A DNA stretch of 63,699 bases. Origin: JAADEM01 sp965371855 (lineage in GTDB: Bacteria; Bacteroidota; Bacteroidia; Bacteroidales; Marinilabiliaceae). A model generated the notes under the pieces. The model saw only the letters and a program-made list of their open reading frames with translations, ran no database searches and was not told where the DNA came from. A program made the translations under genes and the position numbers. The DNA lies in assembly GCA_965371855.1 (NCBI GenBank), contig CBDUZZ010000018.1:1-63699 (forward strand), given 5' to 3'. Below, one piece after another: positions 18,690 through 28,178 of this stretch (the first letter of the stretch is position 1; every line of letters begins with the position of its first letter).

Positions 18690-21600
18690 ATGTCACAGGA
18701 AATAATATTCACCACTTTGCCTCACAGGCGGGAAGAAATCAACGGGAAAGAGTTTTTGAAACTTTCGGTATTTATTTCTATTAAGTTGAATACTCCTAAT
18801 GATACAACGTTAAATAAATTCAAGGATATTCTAAACTGGCCTGCAATAATAAAAGAAGGCGGATTCAAATTCAGACTGAAAGACGGATCTCTCTTAGATG
18901 CTGAATTTAACCATGATCAGATTGATGAAGAGCTGTATGGAAATCTTTTTCACGAAGACATCCGGGTTGATGATTTTAAAGATGAAAATCTATCGAAAAA
19001 AAGAATATTCTCAGTTCCGGTTAAGCATATAAAAGATTTTATTCTGAACAACTATAAAGTTGCAGCTATCGAGAGTCCCCGGCAACTACTTACGGCTGAG
19101 AAGTTTGTTGACACAAAGAGATATGGGGCAATATCACGGTATAAACTAAAAGAAACGAATATCCAGAGAGTCTCTTCTATATCGTCACGTAAGAAAAAAA
19201 TTCCTCCATTAAAGGTATCAGATCTGTTGTTTAAGGATGATAAGGAAGATATGGAATTAAAGAATACTTTAAGGAGGAGTAAATTCAGGCGATTTGAAAA
19301 ACAGATGAATCCTAAAAGTGATTTTGTACAACTAAGGCAATTTCATCGTATGGACAACAAGATTCGTGAAGGGATAACCATTAAAATTAACAAGCCTGAG
19401 TTTGAATTTCATGATATAACGGCTGTGGTGAACAGTTATCCTCAGATCATGAGGAAGCTGGGCTTTATTCTTGATTTTGTTATTCCTTACGATTCATCTA
19501 TTGCTTCATCCGGTTCTATTAAATTAGTCCCTGAATCATTAGGACTTGATGAAAAAGACACAACAGTCTCTTTGCCGGTTACGGCATATAAAATTACACA
19601 AAAAGGTTTTTATGTTGCTGATAAATCTGATTCTGTTTTCAAACAGGGGTTTGTGAAAATTAACAGTGATGAATTTTCTGTTGTTCAGGTTGATGTTGAT
19701 GGTGCAGCTCTGAAAACAAACAACATGGCTGAAAACAAAGTGCAACAAATCGCAAAGTTTTATGAAACCAGAGCTGAGTTGGCAAACAGCTTGACTCTTA
19801 AAAGGATGAATTTGCAGTTTGTTGAACCTCCGGAAGATGAGGGATTACCCTATATGCGCTCAGCAGGAATTGCCGTTGTGAAAAATGGAATGGCTGAATA
19901 TTTGATTGCAAGTATTGATACTAACTATAAGTTGAAAAATAAGTTTCTGAATACTAAATCTCAAAAAATAAAAATACAAAAAAGAGCTATTCAGGGAAAA
20001 ACTCCGGTGATGGCTCAGCTAACTATAAAAGAGCCTGAGATCTTACTGTACACCACAGATGTTGTTCAAGGATACCGTATGGATATTGCTTATGAAGATG
20101 AACCTGAAAAATGGTATTCACTGCATCAACGACAGGATGAATATATCTGGTATGATAAACAAAGTAATTCGTTTGCCATTAACGGGATAGTGCCGGATGA
20201 AGGATTTATACAGCTTGGCATGGCTGAAGACCCTGATGATCCGGATGATGTGTTTGTTTCCGAAACTCTTGCCAGATGGGAAGGTTGGAGTTTATCAGTT
20301 CGTAAACCGGGATATGCAATTAATGAAGCGGAAGATTATGAGTTGAAAGACGGTGAAACAGAGAAACGTGATTTTGTGCATAAATCAAAAATGCTGGAGA
20401 AAAAGAAGTATGCTTTCGATCCTGATCTGGAGTTTCGTCTAAATGCTCAGTCAAAAATAGTTCCGGGAACATTACCAAAACTACGCTTTGGGAAAAATTA
20501 CCGGGTTAGGGTGCGTACCGTTGACCTGGCAGGCAATAGTGTGTCTTTGGATTCTCAGGCTGACTCACCACTTGAAACAACACGGTGGAATATTCGCTAC
20601 ATGCGTTATGAACCTCTTGCCAGTCCTATCATGCTGGTTGGTAATGAACTTAAAGACGGAGAATTTTTGGAAAGAATGGTTGTAAGGAGTAACTACGATC
20701 AGTCAGTTTCAGAATATGAAAACAGCTATCCGGTACAAAGTTATGTTTTTGATGATTTTTCAAGAAGGTATCTGCTACCACCTAAAAACAGCCAGCTGAT
20801 GGCTGAAACTCATGGTATGTTTGAGAAGGCTTTTGGTAATAATCCGCAAGCAGCAAAAGAGATATACAATATCATTACAAGCTACGAAGGACTTTACGCA
20901 CAGGATGAAAAAAACAAAGAGAAGATTTATCAACCTTCGGATATAGAGATTATCTACCTGCCCGATCCTATGGCAGCAGGTGTCTCTCTGTTTGTTGCTG
21001 AAGGGCATGAGAATACACACACACAGGACTTCAAACCACGGATGTTCGGTTTCTTTACAAAGAAAGAGGTTCTGCCGCAAAATACAAATGTCAACATTCC
21101 TGATGATTGGTATAATGCAGGAGTGGTTACTATAAAACTTGAGGAAGGAGATTATGATAGCAAGTGGGATGAGAGTAGCAGGACTTTCACAGTATCATTG
21201 CCTAAAGGTCATCGAACAAGAATCAAATTCAGCACATTTTGGCGTGAGGAGGATATGAAGCAATTGTCTGCAGTATGGGAGATGGTTAAAGATGAATCTC
21301 CCGGAAACTTGAAAGAGATAGAAGAGCTTGCAGTAAAAGGTCAGCATTGGATGGTTAGTCCGTCCCGTGAAATTGAACTGGTTCATGCAGTACAACAGCC
21401 GGTTGAACAGCCTGTAATAATGGCTCTTTTACCCGATAGAGATTTTGATAAGACATTTGTAGATATTAATACCAGATTCGATATACATGGGCAAAGTACT
21501 GAAAAAGTGGAGTTTCAGGCTAAATGGACAGACCCGCATGATGACGGCATTTCAGTAACTATTAAGGAGAAACAGGGACGAAACAGCATTTCGGATATAG

Positions 21601-23081
21601 AGATTAATTATCATGACGATAAGGTAACTAAAGGAACGATACCTGAACCTGTTCATTTGATTGATCCTAAAAAAGTTCAGTTGCAAATAAAACCACATGC
21701 CGCTTTTAAAAAACGGACTCAGGCAACTTTTGTTAAAGAACCGCAACCGGGCGCAAGCAAAATAAACAACTTGTATAAGCCACAAGTAGTGAAATACAAG
21801 CAGATTGAAAAGAAAAAATCAATGTCTAATTTGAGTGTGGTTGAAAACCTTAAGATGGACATTGAACTGTATAAATTATCGTTTGTTCAGTTTGTAAACT
21901 TTCGGATTAAACCCTTAGAACATAATTTTGGAGACACAAAACACAGGTGGGTGGATTACAAGCTTATTTCTACATCACGATATGGTGAGTGTTTTGATAA
22001 AGTATTGAAAGAGAATCCTGAGTTAAATACAAACCGCGAGAGTGAGTGGGTTGAAAAGGTGAATATTTTAAGTTCTTCACGACCTAAACCACCGGAAATA
22101 GATTACGTTATTCCCATTTTTGAGTGGCGCAAAACACAAAATGAAAAGACTTTTATTCATTACCGTAAAGGAGGAGGGTTACGTATATTTCTTAAACGTC
22201 CCTGGTACTCAACCGGAGCAGATGAAAAGCTGGCAGTAGTCCTGCCTCATAAACAAGACAATCTGTTATCGATATCAGTATTGCCCGTAGGATATACAAA
22301 CTATTATACGCATTGGGGTATTGATCCGTTATTATTCTCAAACAAACCTAAAGGATTTAGTCCGGCAGTTAATGATTTTAGTATGAATCCTAATATTGAT
22401 GAGGATTTGGAATATCCCGATCGTAAAGGGGCAAAAGTTACTGCGGTAGCATATCCGGTGCATTTTGATGAAGACCGTCAGTTATGGTTCTGTGATTTGG
22501 CAATTTCACCGGGAACAATGTATTTCCCCTTTGTAAAACTGGCATTGGCCAGATATCAGGAACACTCAGTCAGAAAGAGTGGTTCGGATGTATGTCTGTC
22601 TCCTGTTGTTATGTCAAACATGATGCAGCTTATGCCTGATAGAAAAACCTCTTTGACTTTTAAAAAAGAGGATAGAAATTCTAAGCTTACAATCACCGTT
22701 GAAGGGACAATCTATAACGAGAGATATGCAAAATACGGTAATTATAACTCTATTCATATTTCATTTTTGGATACACGAATTGTACAGCCTATAACAGGAA
22801 TTGTTGATGATGGTACTACTGAAAAGAGCCTGATGAATGAGGCTTTTGTGGTTAATATAACTCAGCGAAATGTTATTAATAATATGTTTAAAGTTTCAAA
22901 AGAGTTCCGCCTGCCGGGTAAGTATAAAAGGGATCCTTTCCAGGTTGTAATTGAGGAGTATGAACATGGCCCGAAAAAAATGGCAATGAAACCCGGCTAC
23001 AACGACCGTCTGGAACAGTCGGAGGAGACTGATAGGCTGATATATGCTGATGTGTTTAAGATAAATGAGGTGGAAAAGTGA
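18690..23081 (+). CDS. Giant protein of unknown family (1463 aa)
   Basis: I do not recognise this protein. No signal peptide or membrane helix is evident, so it is cytosolic or exported by an unrecognised route. The middle has a beta-sandwich-like strand set (YRVRVRTVDLAGNSV, about 605-620) and the motif IIYLPDPMAAGVSLFVAEG (about 755). The C-terminal third has aromatic stretches around IDPLLFSNKPKG and MYFPFVKLALARYQEHSV, and the chain ends ...TDRLIYADVFKINEVEK. There is no Walker, protease or nuclease motif. Length and beta-rich character suggest a structural, adhesive or injected particle protein, but that is a guess. It lies between the Tat-signal giant and the MIF-like gene (gaps 102 and 57 bp). 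Confidence 0.85.
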   Translation: MSQEIIFTTLPHRREEINGKEFLKLSVFISIKLNTPNDTTLNKFKDILNWPAIIKEGGFKFRLKDGSLLDAEFNHDQIDEELYGNLFHEDIRVDDFKDENLSKKRIFSVPVKHIKDFILNNYKVAAIESPRQLLTAEKFVDTKRYGAISRYKLKETNIQRVSSISSRKKKIPPLKVSDLLFKDDKEDMELKNTLRRSKFRRFEKQMNPKSDFVQLRQFHRMDNKIREGITIKINKPEFEFHDITAVVNSYPQIMRKLGFILDFVIPYDSSIASSGSIKLVPESLGLDEKDTTVSLPVTAYKITQKGFYVADKSDSVFKQGFVKINSDEFSVVQVDVDGAALKTNNMAENKVQQIAKFYETRAELANSLTLKRMNLQFVEPPEDEGLPYMRSAGIAVVKNGMAEYLIASIDTNYKLKNKFLNTKSQKIKIQKRAIQGKTPVMAQLTIKEPEILLYTTDVVQGYRMDIAYEDEPEKWYSLHQRQDEYIWYDKQSNSFAINGIVPDEGFIQLGMAEDPDDPDDVFVSETLARWEGWSLSVRKPGYAINEAEDYELKDGETEKRDFVHKSKMLEKKKYAFDPDLEFRLNAQSKIVPGTLPKLRFGKNYRVRVRTVDLAGNSVSLDSQADSPLETTRWNIRYMRYEPLASPIMLVGNELKDGEFLERMVVRSNYDQSVSEYENSYPVQSYVFDDFSRRYLLPPKNSQLMAETHGMFEKAFGNNPQAAKEIYNIITSYEGLYAQDEKNKEKIYQPSDIEIIYLPDPMAAGVSLFVAEGHENTHTQDFKPRMFGFFTKKEVLPQNTNVNIPDDWYNAGVVTIKLEEGDYDSKWDESSRTFTVSLPKGHRTRIKFSTFWREEDMKQLSAVWEMVKDESPGNLKEIEELAVKGQHWMVSPSREIELVHAVQQPVEQPVIMALLPDRDFDKTFVDINTRFDIHGQSTEKVEFQAKWTDPHDDGISVTIKEKQGRNSISDIEINYHDDKVTKGTIPEPVHLIDPKKVQLQIKPHAAFKKRTQATFVKEPQPGASKINNLYKPQVVKYKQIEKKKSMSNLSVVENLKMDIELYKLSFVQFVNFRIKPLEHNFGDTKHRWVDYKLISTSRYGECFDKVLKENPELNTNRESEWVEKVNILSSSRPKPPEIDYVIPIFEWRKTQNEKTFIHYRKGGGLRIFLKRPWYSTGADEKLAVVLPHKQDNLLSISVLPVGYTNYYTHWGIDPLLFSNKPKGFSPAVNDFSMNPNIDEDLEYPDRKGAKVTAVAYPVHFDEDRQLWFCDLAISPGTMYFPFVKLALARYQEHSVRKSGSDVCLSPVVMSNMMQLMPDRKTSLTFKKEDRNSKLTITVEGTIYNERYAKYGNYNSIHISFLDTRIVQPITGIVDDGTTEKSLMNEAFVVNITQRNVINNMFKVSKEFRLPGKYKRDPFQVVIEEYEHGPKKMAMKPGYNDRLEQSEETDRLIYADVFKINEVEK

Positions 23082-23138
23082 TGAATGATCCTAATTATAC
23101 CATATAAGCCACATAAGTCCACCTAAAAAACAGACAAA

Positions 23139-23477
23139 ATGCCACTATTAAAAATTCAAACAAACGTAGAAGTTTCAGACAAGAAAATTATCATGAAAGA
23201 TGCAACAGAACTGTTGAGTAAAGTGCTGCATAAGCCAATTCAGTACATTATGATAATTATTGAAACAGATATTGATATGTTGTTTGCCGGAAATGATGAA
23301 CCGCTTGCTTATGTTGAACTGAAAAGCATCAATTTACCGGAACATGAAACGACATATATCTCGGCTGAGTTATGCGGTTTTTTGGAAGACAAACTTAATC
23401 TGTCCAAAAACAGAATTTACATTGAGTTCTCCAATGCCCAACGAAATATGTTCGGCTGGAACGGAGGGACGTTTTAA
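23139..23477 (+). CDS. MIF-type tautomerase-superfamily protein
   Basis: The 112-aa protein aligns by eye along its whole length with macrophage migration inhibitory factor / D-dopachrome tautomerase. It has Pro2 (the catalytic base after Met removal), a KPIQYIMI segment equivalent to the active-site Lys region, DEPLAYVELKSI, and the C-terminal RIYIEFSNAQRNMFGWNGGTF, close to MIF's YINYYDMNAANVGWNNSTF. MIF is a homotrimer. The bacterial role is not established. There is no signal peptide. It lies 57 bp after the second giant gene, on the same strand, as the last gene of the trio. Confidence 0.9.
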   Translation: MPLLKIQTNVEVSDKKIIMKDATELLSKVLHKPIQYIMIIIETDIDMLFAGNDEPLAYVELKSINLPEHETTYISAELCGFLEDKLNLSKNRIYIEFSNAQRNMFGWNGGTF

Positions 23478-23536
23478 TGAGTTGAAAGTTTATAAAGTAG
23501 AAAGCTCATAAAGGCTGCTTGTCTCTAAAGTTTGTT

Positions 23537-23776
23537 AGTCACGGGGTGACTTCAAATAGTTTTAACAAGTCACCCCGTGACTTTACAGATGCTGGTGCGC
23601 GATTGTATCGCGTTCCTTTAAGGAAAAGTCATCAGATGACTACAAGTACCGGTAAACAGTCATCCGATGACTACACTTTCACCTCACCCCCCAACCCCCT
23701 CTCCTTGCTGGCGAGGGGTAGTCCATAATTAGTGACGGGGTGACTTCGGTAAATATTAATAAGTCACCCCGTCACT
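23537..23776. repeat. Three 15-bp-arm inverted repeats with 16-nt spacers
   Basis: Three hairpins occur, each with 15-bp arms of form AGTSA-N5-TGACT and an exactly 16-nt spacer. They are 23537-23551/23568-23582 (AGTCACGGGGTGACT, perfect), 23627-23641/23658-23672 (AGTCATCAGATGACT, one mismatch), and 23731-23745/23762-23776 (AGTGACGGGGTGACT, perfect). The cores differ but stay complementary. The same family recurs at 43934-44051. Short C-rich CCCCTCTCC-type repeats lie between them. An open frame across 23519-23728 consists of these repeats and is not a gene. Confidence 0.85.
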
Positions 23777-23810
23777 CTGTATCGGAACTGGGAGACTCCT
23801 AATAGTTTTT

Positions 23811-24146
23811 AATGAGTATCCGTATATATACCTATGATTATGAATTTTACCCTGAATATCAATTCGTTTACCCATCCGCCAGCTGGCGGAAGCAAATTGA
23901 CTAAACAGTATCTATAAAATATAACATGCTAAGTTGCTAATCAGCTCCTATTTAGGGGAATCGAAGATAGGTGTAAGCAGTAACTTGCAATCCTCAATTG
24001 GGGGTGAATTAAAATACCATACAGTCATCCCCTTTAGGGGACTGAGGGGTGAAGGTTAACTACCCCAAACCCCTAAAGGGGCTTAATTTACATATTTAAA
24101 AACTCAATTCGTTTACCCCAATTAGGTATTCATACGGATACTCATT
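23811..24146. repeat. 336-bp element with ~25-bp terminal inverted repeats
   Basis: The ends 23811-23835 (AATGAGTATCCGTAT...) and 24122-24146 are inverted repeats matching at about 22-23 of 25 positions. A CAATTCGTTTACCC direct repeat lies just inside each end (about 23860 and 24106). The interior has a perfect 14-bp palindrome CCGCCAGCTGGCGG (23876-23889) and a pair of CCCCTTTAGGGG / CCCCTAAAGGGG blocks around 24030-24080. No coding sequence is present. It looks like a MITE or composite intergenic repeat. From 24147 to 24304 there is only AT-rich sequence, including a CTTCGTGAAACTTCG...TCTTTGTGTAATAGC repeat also found near 26523-26583. Confidence 0.65.
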
Positions 24147-24304
24147 TAAATTTTTAATCGTAACATATAATTATTTCTTCGTGAAACTTCGTTTATTCTT
24201 TGAGATTCTTTGTGTAATAGCTAATCTATCTAGAATGATATGACGAGTCGGCTTTTGCACAAACTAAAAAAAAACACTATTTTAATACCATAAAAGCTAT
24301 TGTT

Positions 24305-26497
24305 ATGAATTCAAAAGTTCACAAATTAGACCAGATTGCCGTCAGTGTAAAGTCACATGTCCTTTTAAAACAACTACTTAAGGAGAATCCTTTTTTAGAA
24401 GAGATAATGCGAAATGCAAAGAATTCAACCGAAGCACTTGTTGGAGTAAGAAATTGGGTAATAACTGAATTACAAAAAAATCCTGAAGCTTATAAGTTCT
24501 ACAAAAGAGAAAACAAAGGACGTAAGGCTTTTGAAAAACTCACATGGGTTAATTTTGCCGCAATCAGAATTCTTGATTACATTGATAATGCCGGCCATGA
24601 GTATAACGACCTAAACCTTCGTGGCGAGATAGCCGTAAGTAATCCCATAAAACTGATATGGCTGGCTGTTACAGACGGAACAGGAGGAGCAAAACCATAT
24701 TTTTTTAGTGATATGTTGTTCCTTTTTCGTCAATTCAGTGGAAAGTATAAACGTAAAACCCCCTCTACAAAACAGGTTGAACAATGGATGGAACGATGGA
24801 GTACAGGTCTTGACCCACGAATAATTAAATTACGTGAAGAGAACCGTGAACGAATCATAAAAACACTTATTGAGAAAATTGATTCAGGTGAAATAAAAAG
24901 TAAAAAATACTCTTTTGAACCAAACCTGAGTCAGGAACAAAAATATTTAAAAATGCTTGAATGGTGGAATGACTACATGTTCCATCTGAGTTTTGCCGTA
25001 AAAACTCCTGACTTACTGAATGAACTTCTGGGCAATTCTCTCGACCCCGATACAATGAAACTTCTATATAAAGCCGAAAGTAAAGGGATTCCTTTTTTTG
25101 TAAACCCTTATTACCTGTCTCTGTTACATGTAAGAGCTCCCTATTTTGCCATTGGTGCCGATCTGGGTATCAGACACTATGTTTTATACAGCGAACAACT
25201 GATTGATGAATACGGCAATATTGTAGCATGGGAAAAAGAGGATATTGTAGAACCGGGAAAACCTAACGCCGCAGGTTGGATTCTACCATCGCACCACAAT
25301 GTTCACAGACGGTATCCTGAAGTGGCCATACTCATTCCCGATACTATGGGACGTGCATGCGGCGGCCTTTGTGCATCATGTCAGAGAATGTATGATTTTC
25401 AGGGAGGATACCTAAATTTCAATCTTGACAAGCTAAAGCCAAAAGAGTCATGGAATGACAAATTGCAACGTCTGCTCGAATATTTTGAAAACGATTCCCA
25501 ACTGCGCGACATTCTGATAACAGGCGGCGATGCATTTATGAGTTCTGATAAATCGATGAAAAACATTCTGGATGCCGTTTATGATATGGCCAACCGTAAA
25601 AAACAAGCGAACGAAAAGAGAAAAGAGGGTGAAAAGTATGCTGAAATCATACGAGTACGCTTAGGTTCCCGTCTGCCGGTATATATCCCGCAAAGGATAA
25701 CAACAAGCTTCATCAACATACTCAAAGAATTCAAACAAAAAGCATCGAAATTAGGAGTAAAACAGTTTATCGTTCAAACACATTTTGAATCGCCGATGGA
25801 AGTAACCCCTGAGGCACGTGAATCTATAAGGCTTCTTCATCAATCAGGATGGACTGTTACTAACCAACTGGTTTTCACTGCAGCTGCATCACGCCGTGGG
25901 CACTCAGCTCAACTTCGCAAAACACTAAATGAGATAGGTGTTCTTAACTACTATACTTTTAGTGTAAAAGGATACATGGAAAACAGCTTTAATTTTGCAA
26001 CCAACGAACGTGCTGTTCAGGAACAGATGGAAGAAAAGGTTATAGGCAATATCCCCTCTAAATATTATGATCAAATACGCGATTTTCCAAATAATGCCGA
26101 AGTACTGACCGATAATATCCACAAATTAATGCGAAAATCAAGACTGCCGTTTTTAGGAACTGACAGGATTGTACTTAATCTTCCGGGTGTTGGAAAAAGC
26201 CTAACCTTCCGTACTATTGGAATTACCCGCTACGGACGTAGAATTCTGGAATTTGAACTTGACCATACCCGGAATCACAGTCCGATTATGAAAAATATGG
26301 ACAAAGTAATCATCATTGAATCAAAATCAATAAGCGAATATTTACAACAGTTGGAGGATATGGGTGAAGATGATTCTGATTATGAAAGCATCTGGGGATA
26401 TTCGATAGGCGAAACAGAACCCAGAATGTCAATTTATGAGTATCCTGAGTACAACTTTAAAATCACAAATAAATTTACCAACATAGAAGAGATTTAA
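24305..26497 (+). CDS. KamA-family (lysine 2,3-aminomutase-like) radical SAM protein
   Basis: The 730-aa protein belongs to the PLP-dependent radical-SAM aminomutase-like group. The 4Fe-4S/SAM motif is CGGLCASC with C352, C356 and C359. Following it are ILITGGDAFMSSD (the GGD segment that binds SAM), RVRLGSRLPV and FIVQTHFESP, all typical of KamA. LPGVGKS around K631 probably supplies the PLP lysine, by analogy with the Gly-rich PLP-lysine motif of lysine 2,3-aminomutase. The protein is far longer than lysine 2,3-aminomutase (about 415 aa): some 300 residues precede the radical-SAM core, so substrate assignment is unsafe. No lysine-fermentation genes lie nearby. It appears monocistronic. Confidence 0.85.
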   Translation: MNSKVHKLDQIAVSVKSHVLLKQLLKENPFLEEIMRNAKNSTEALVGVRNWVITELQKNPEAYKFYKRENKGRKAFEKLTWVNFAAIRILDYIDNAGHEYNDLNLRGEIAVSNPIKLIWLAVTDGTGGAKPYFFSDMLFLFRQFSGKYKRKTPSTKQVEQWMERWSTGLDPRIIKLREENRERIIKTLIEKIDSGEIKSKKYSFEPNLSQEQKYLKMLEWWNDYMFHLSFAVKTPDLLNELLGNSLDPDTMKLLYKAESKGIPFFVNPYYLSLLHVRAPYFAIGADLGIRHYVLYSEQLIDEYGNIVAWEKEDIVEPGKPNAAGWILPSHHNVHRRYPEVAILIPDTMGRACGGLCASCQRMYDFQGGYLNFNLDKLKPKESWNDKLQRLLEYFENDSQLRDILITGGDAFMSSDKSMKNILDAVYDMANRKKQANEKRKEGEKYAEIIRVRLGSRLPVYIPQRITTSFINILKEFKQKASKLGVKQFIVQTHFESPMEVTPEARESIRLLHQSGWTVTNQLVFTAAASRRGHSAQLRKTLNEIGVLNYYTFSVKGYMENSFNFATNERAVQEQMEEKVIGNIPSKYYDQIRDFPNNAEVLTDNIHKLMRKSRLPFLGTDRIVLNLPGVGKSLTFRTIGITRYGRRILEFELDHTRNHSPIMKNMDKVIIIESKSISEYLQQLEDMGEDDSDYESIWGYSIGETEPRMSIYEYPEYNFKITNKFTNIEEI

Positions 26498-26522
26498 ACA
26501 GGCTGTTTTTTTAACCCCATTT

Positions 26523-26583
26523 TTTCTTTGTGAAACTTTGCCTTGATTTATAAAGATCTCAGCGGCTCTTTGTGTAATAGCGA
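26523..26583. repeat. Dispersed repeat shared with 24174-24222
   Basis: The sequence TTCTTTGTGAAACTTTGCC...GGCTCTTTGTGTAATAGCGATA parallels the stretch 24174-24222 in order and orientation. The two copies flank the KamA-like gene as loose direct repeats. The rest of 26498-26746 shows nothing else identifiable. Confidence 0.5.
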
Positions 26584-26746
26584 TATTTCTAATGCATAGT
26601 TTGGGTTAAAACCCACAGCACCTCAAAAACTAGTCTGCCTTAGCATGATAAGATTTAGTCACATTAGTCTAATCAAACCAAAGCTTTTTACTGCTCACCA
26701 CAACAAAAAGGCTGCCTAAAGTGTTTATATTAAAAAATAATAAATT

Positions 26747-27178
26747 ATGAGAACATTAATTATTTCCTTTCTTTTAATAGTTTCAATTACAAAAATTAAT
26801 GCACAAGAGTGGCAAACAGACATTAATAAAGCCAAGGAACTTGCGGCCACCAAAAATTGTAATATTATTTTAGTTTTTCAAGGTACCGACTGGTGTGCTC
26901 CATGTATCAAGCTGGAAAATGAAATCTGGAATTCGGAAGAGTTCAAAAACTATGCGAAAGATAATTTCGTATTGCTTAAAGCAGAATTTCCGAGAAAAAA
27001 GAAGAACAAACTACTAGAAGAACAGCAGGAAAAAAACAATCAACTTGCAGAAAAATACAACAAACAAGGCTATTTCCCTTTAGTTGTTGTGTTAGATAAA
27101 AACGGTAATGTTTTAGGAACAGACGGGTATAAAAAAGTTACACCAACAGAATACATTAAAATATTAACCTCTTTTTGA
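26747..27178 (+). CDS. Exported thioredoxin-like protein
   Basis: The 143-aa protein has a signal peptide (about 1-19, ending INAQ) and a thioredoxin fold of the Thioredoxin_7/DsbD-gamma-like type with redox motif W49-C-A-P-C53. A long charged insertion (RKKKNKLLEEQQEKNNQ) follows the core, before the cis-Pro segment YFPLVVVLD. It should act in the periplasm as a thiol reductant or oxidase. It starts a tight four-gene cluster with apbE (11 bp downstream), the DUF4266 lipoprotein and the DUF3570 barrel. One inferred task is to keep the cysteines of the DUF4266 protein or a partner in the right state. Confidence 0.88.
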   Translation: MRTLIISFLLIVSITKINAQEWQTDINKAKELAATKNCNIILVFQGTDWCAPCIKLENEIWNSEEFKNYAKDNFVLLKAEFPRKKKNKLLEEQQEKNNQLAEKYNKQGYFPLVVVLDKNGNVLGTDGYKKVTPTEYIKILTSF

Positions 27179-27188
27179 ACTCTGCTAA

Positions 27189-28178
27189 ATGTTAAAGTAC
27201 ATAGGCTATACAATATTCATGTGTTTATTTACTACACTTCAGGCTCAACAAGTTTTTCATAAAAAACTAAAGTTGATGGGAAGTCGGTTTGACATTTATG
27301 TAGTTGCCTCAGATTCTTTAACTGCAGATAAGTACATTAAAACTGCAATAACAGAAATAATAAGAATTGAGAATTTAATATCATCCTGGGATTCAACCTC
27401 AGAAACTTCAAAAATAAACAGAGATGCAGGCATCAGACCTGTCAAGGTAAGTAAGTATCTTTATAACTTAATAGAGAGATCTTTAGTGATATCGAAACTA
27501 ACCGATGGAGCATTTGACATCACTTATGCATCTATGGACAAGATTTGGAGATTTGACGGATCAATGAAAGAGTTTCCCACAAAAGAAGCTATTAGGAATT
27601 CAATATCTAAAGTGGGTTACCAAAACATAATTTTAAATAAGGAAAATCAATCTGTTTTTTTATCTAAAAAAGGGATGAAAATCGCATTTGGTGCAATTGG
27701 AAAAGGATATGCAGCAGATAGAGCAAAAGAGTTACTCATGGCAGAAGGTGCAATAGCAGGTATAATAAATGCTTCGGGAGATATGAACACTTGGGGAAAA
27801 CAACCGGATGGTAAAGAATGGAAGGTAGCTATTACAAATCCATTGAATAGAAATAAGGCATTTGCACTATTACCAATAACGAATGGTGCAGTTGTAACCT
27901 CTGGTAATTACGAAAAGTCCGTCACTTTTCATGGCAAGCGATACTCTCACATAATTAATCCTAAAACCGGATATCCGGCATTTGGAATTATTAGTGCTAC
28001 CATTTTTGCACCAAGTGCTGAATTAGCAGATGCACTGGCAACCTCAACATTTGTTATGGGTATTGAAGTTGGAATAGACAGAATAAATCAGTTACCTAAT
28101 ATTGAATGTGTAATTATTGATGATAAAGGAAACATTTACACCTCAGAGAATATAAATATCAACAAAGATGAAAAATAA
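27189..28178 (+). CDS. apbE: FAD:protein FMN transferase
   Basis: ApbE transfers FMN from FAD to a Ser or Thr of exported target proteins, in an Mg-dependent reaction on the outer side of the inner membrane. The 329-aa chain has a signal peptide (about 1-19) and the family's landmarks: MGSRFDIY, AFDITYA, GAIGKGYAADRA, GIINASGDMNTWG, HIINPKTGYPA and the metal/FAD-site segment ADALATSTFVMG. It overlaps the following DUF4266 gene by 11 bp. Its natural target in this cluster may be that lipoprotein, which carries a flavinylation-like EGASGA motif. Confidence 0.95.
   Translation: MLKYIGYTIFMCLFTTLQAQQVFHKKLKLMGSRFDIYVVASDSLTADKYIKTAITEIIRIENLISSWDSTSETSKINRDAGIRPVKVSKYLYNLIERSLVISKLTDGAFDITYASMDKIWRFDGSMKEFPTKEAIRNSISKVGYQNIILNKENQSVFLSKKGMKIAFGAIGKGYAADRAKELLMAEGAIAGIINASGDMNTWGKQPDGKEWKVAITNPLNRNKAFALLPITNGAVVTSGNYEKSVTFHGKRYSHIINPKTGYPAFGIISATIFAPSAELADALATSTFVMGIEVGIDRINQLPNIECVIIDDKGNIYTSENININKDEK

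Noticed and set aside
23519..23728. 69-codon open frame on the plus strand
   Set aside because: It is made of the inverted repeats and C-rich intergenic repeat; the translation shows no protein character.
23537..23776. Evenly built repeats that might be a CRISPR array
   Set aside because: The arms are inverted pairs with changing cores, not identical direct repeats. Spacers are 16 nt and no cas gene is near.
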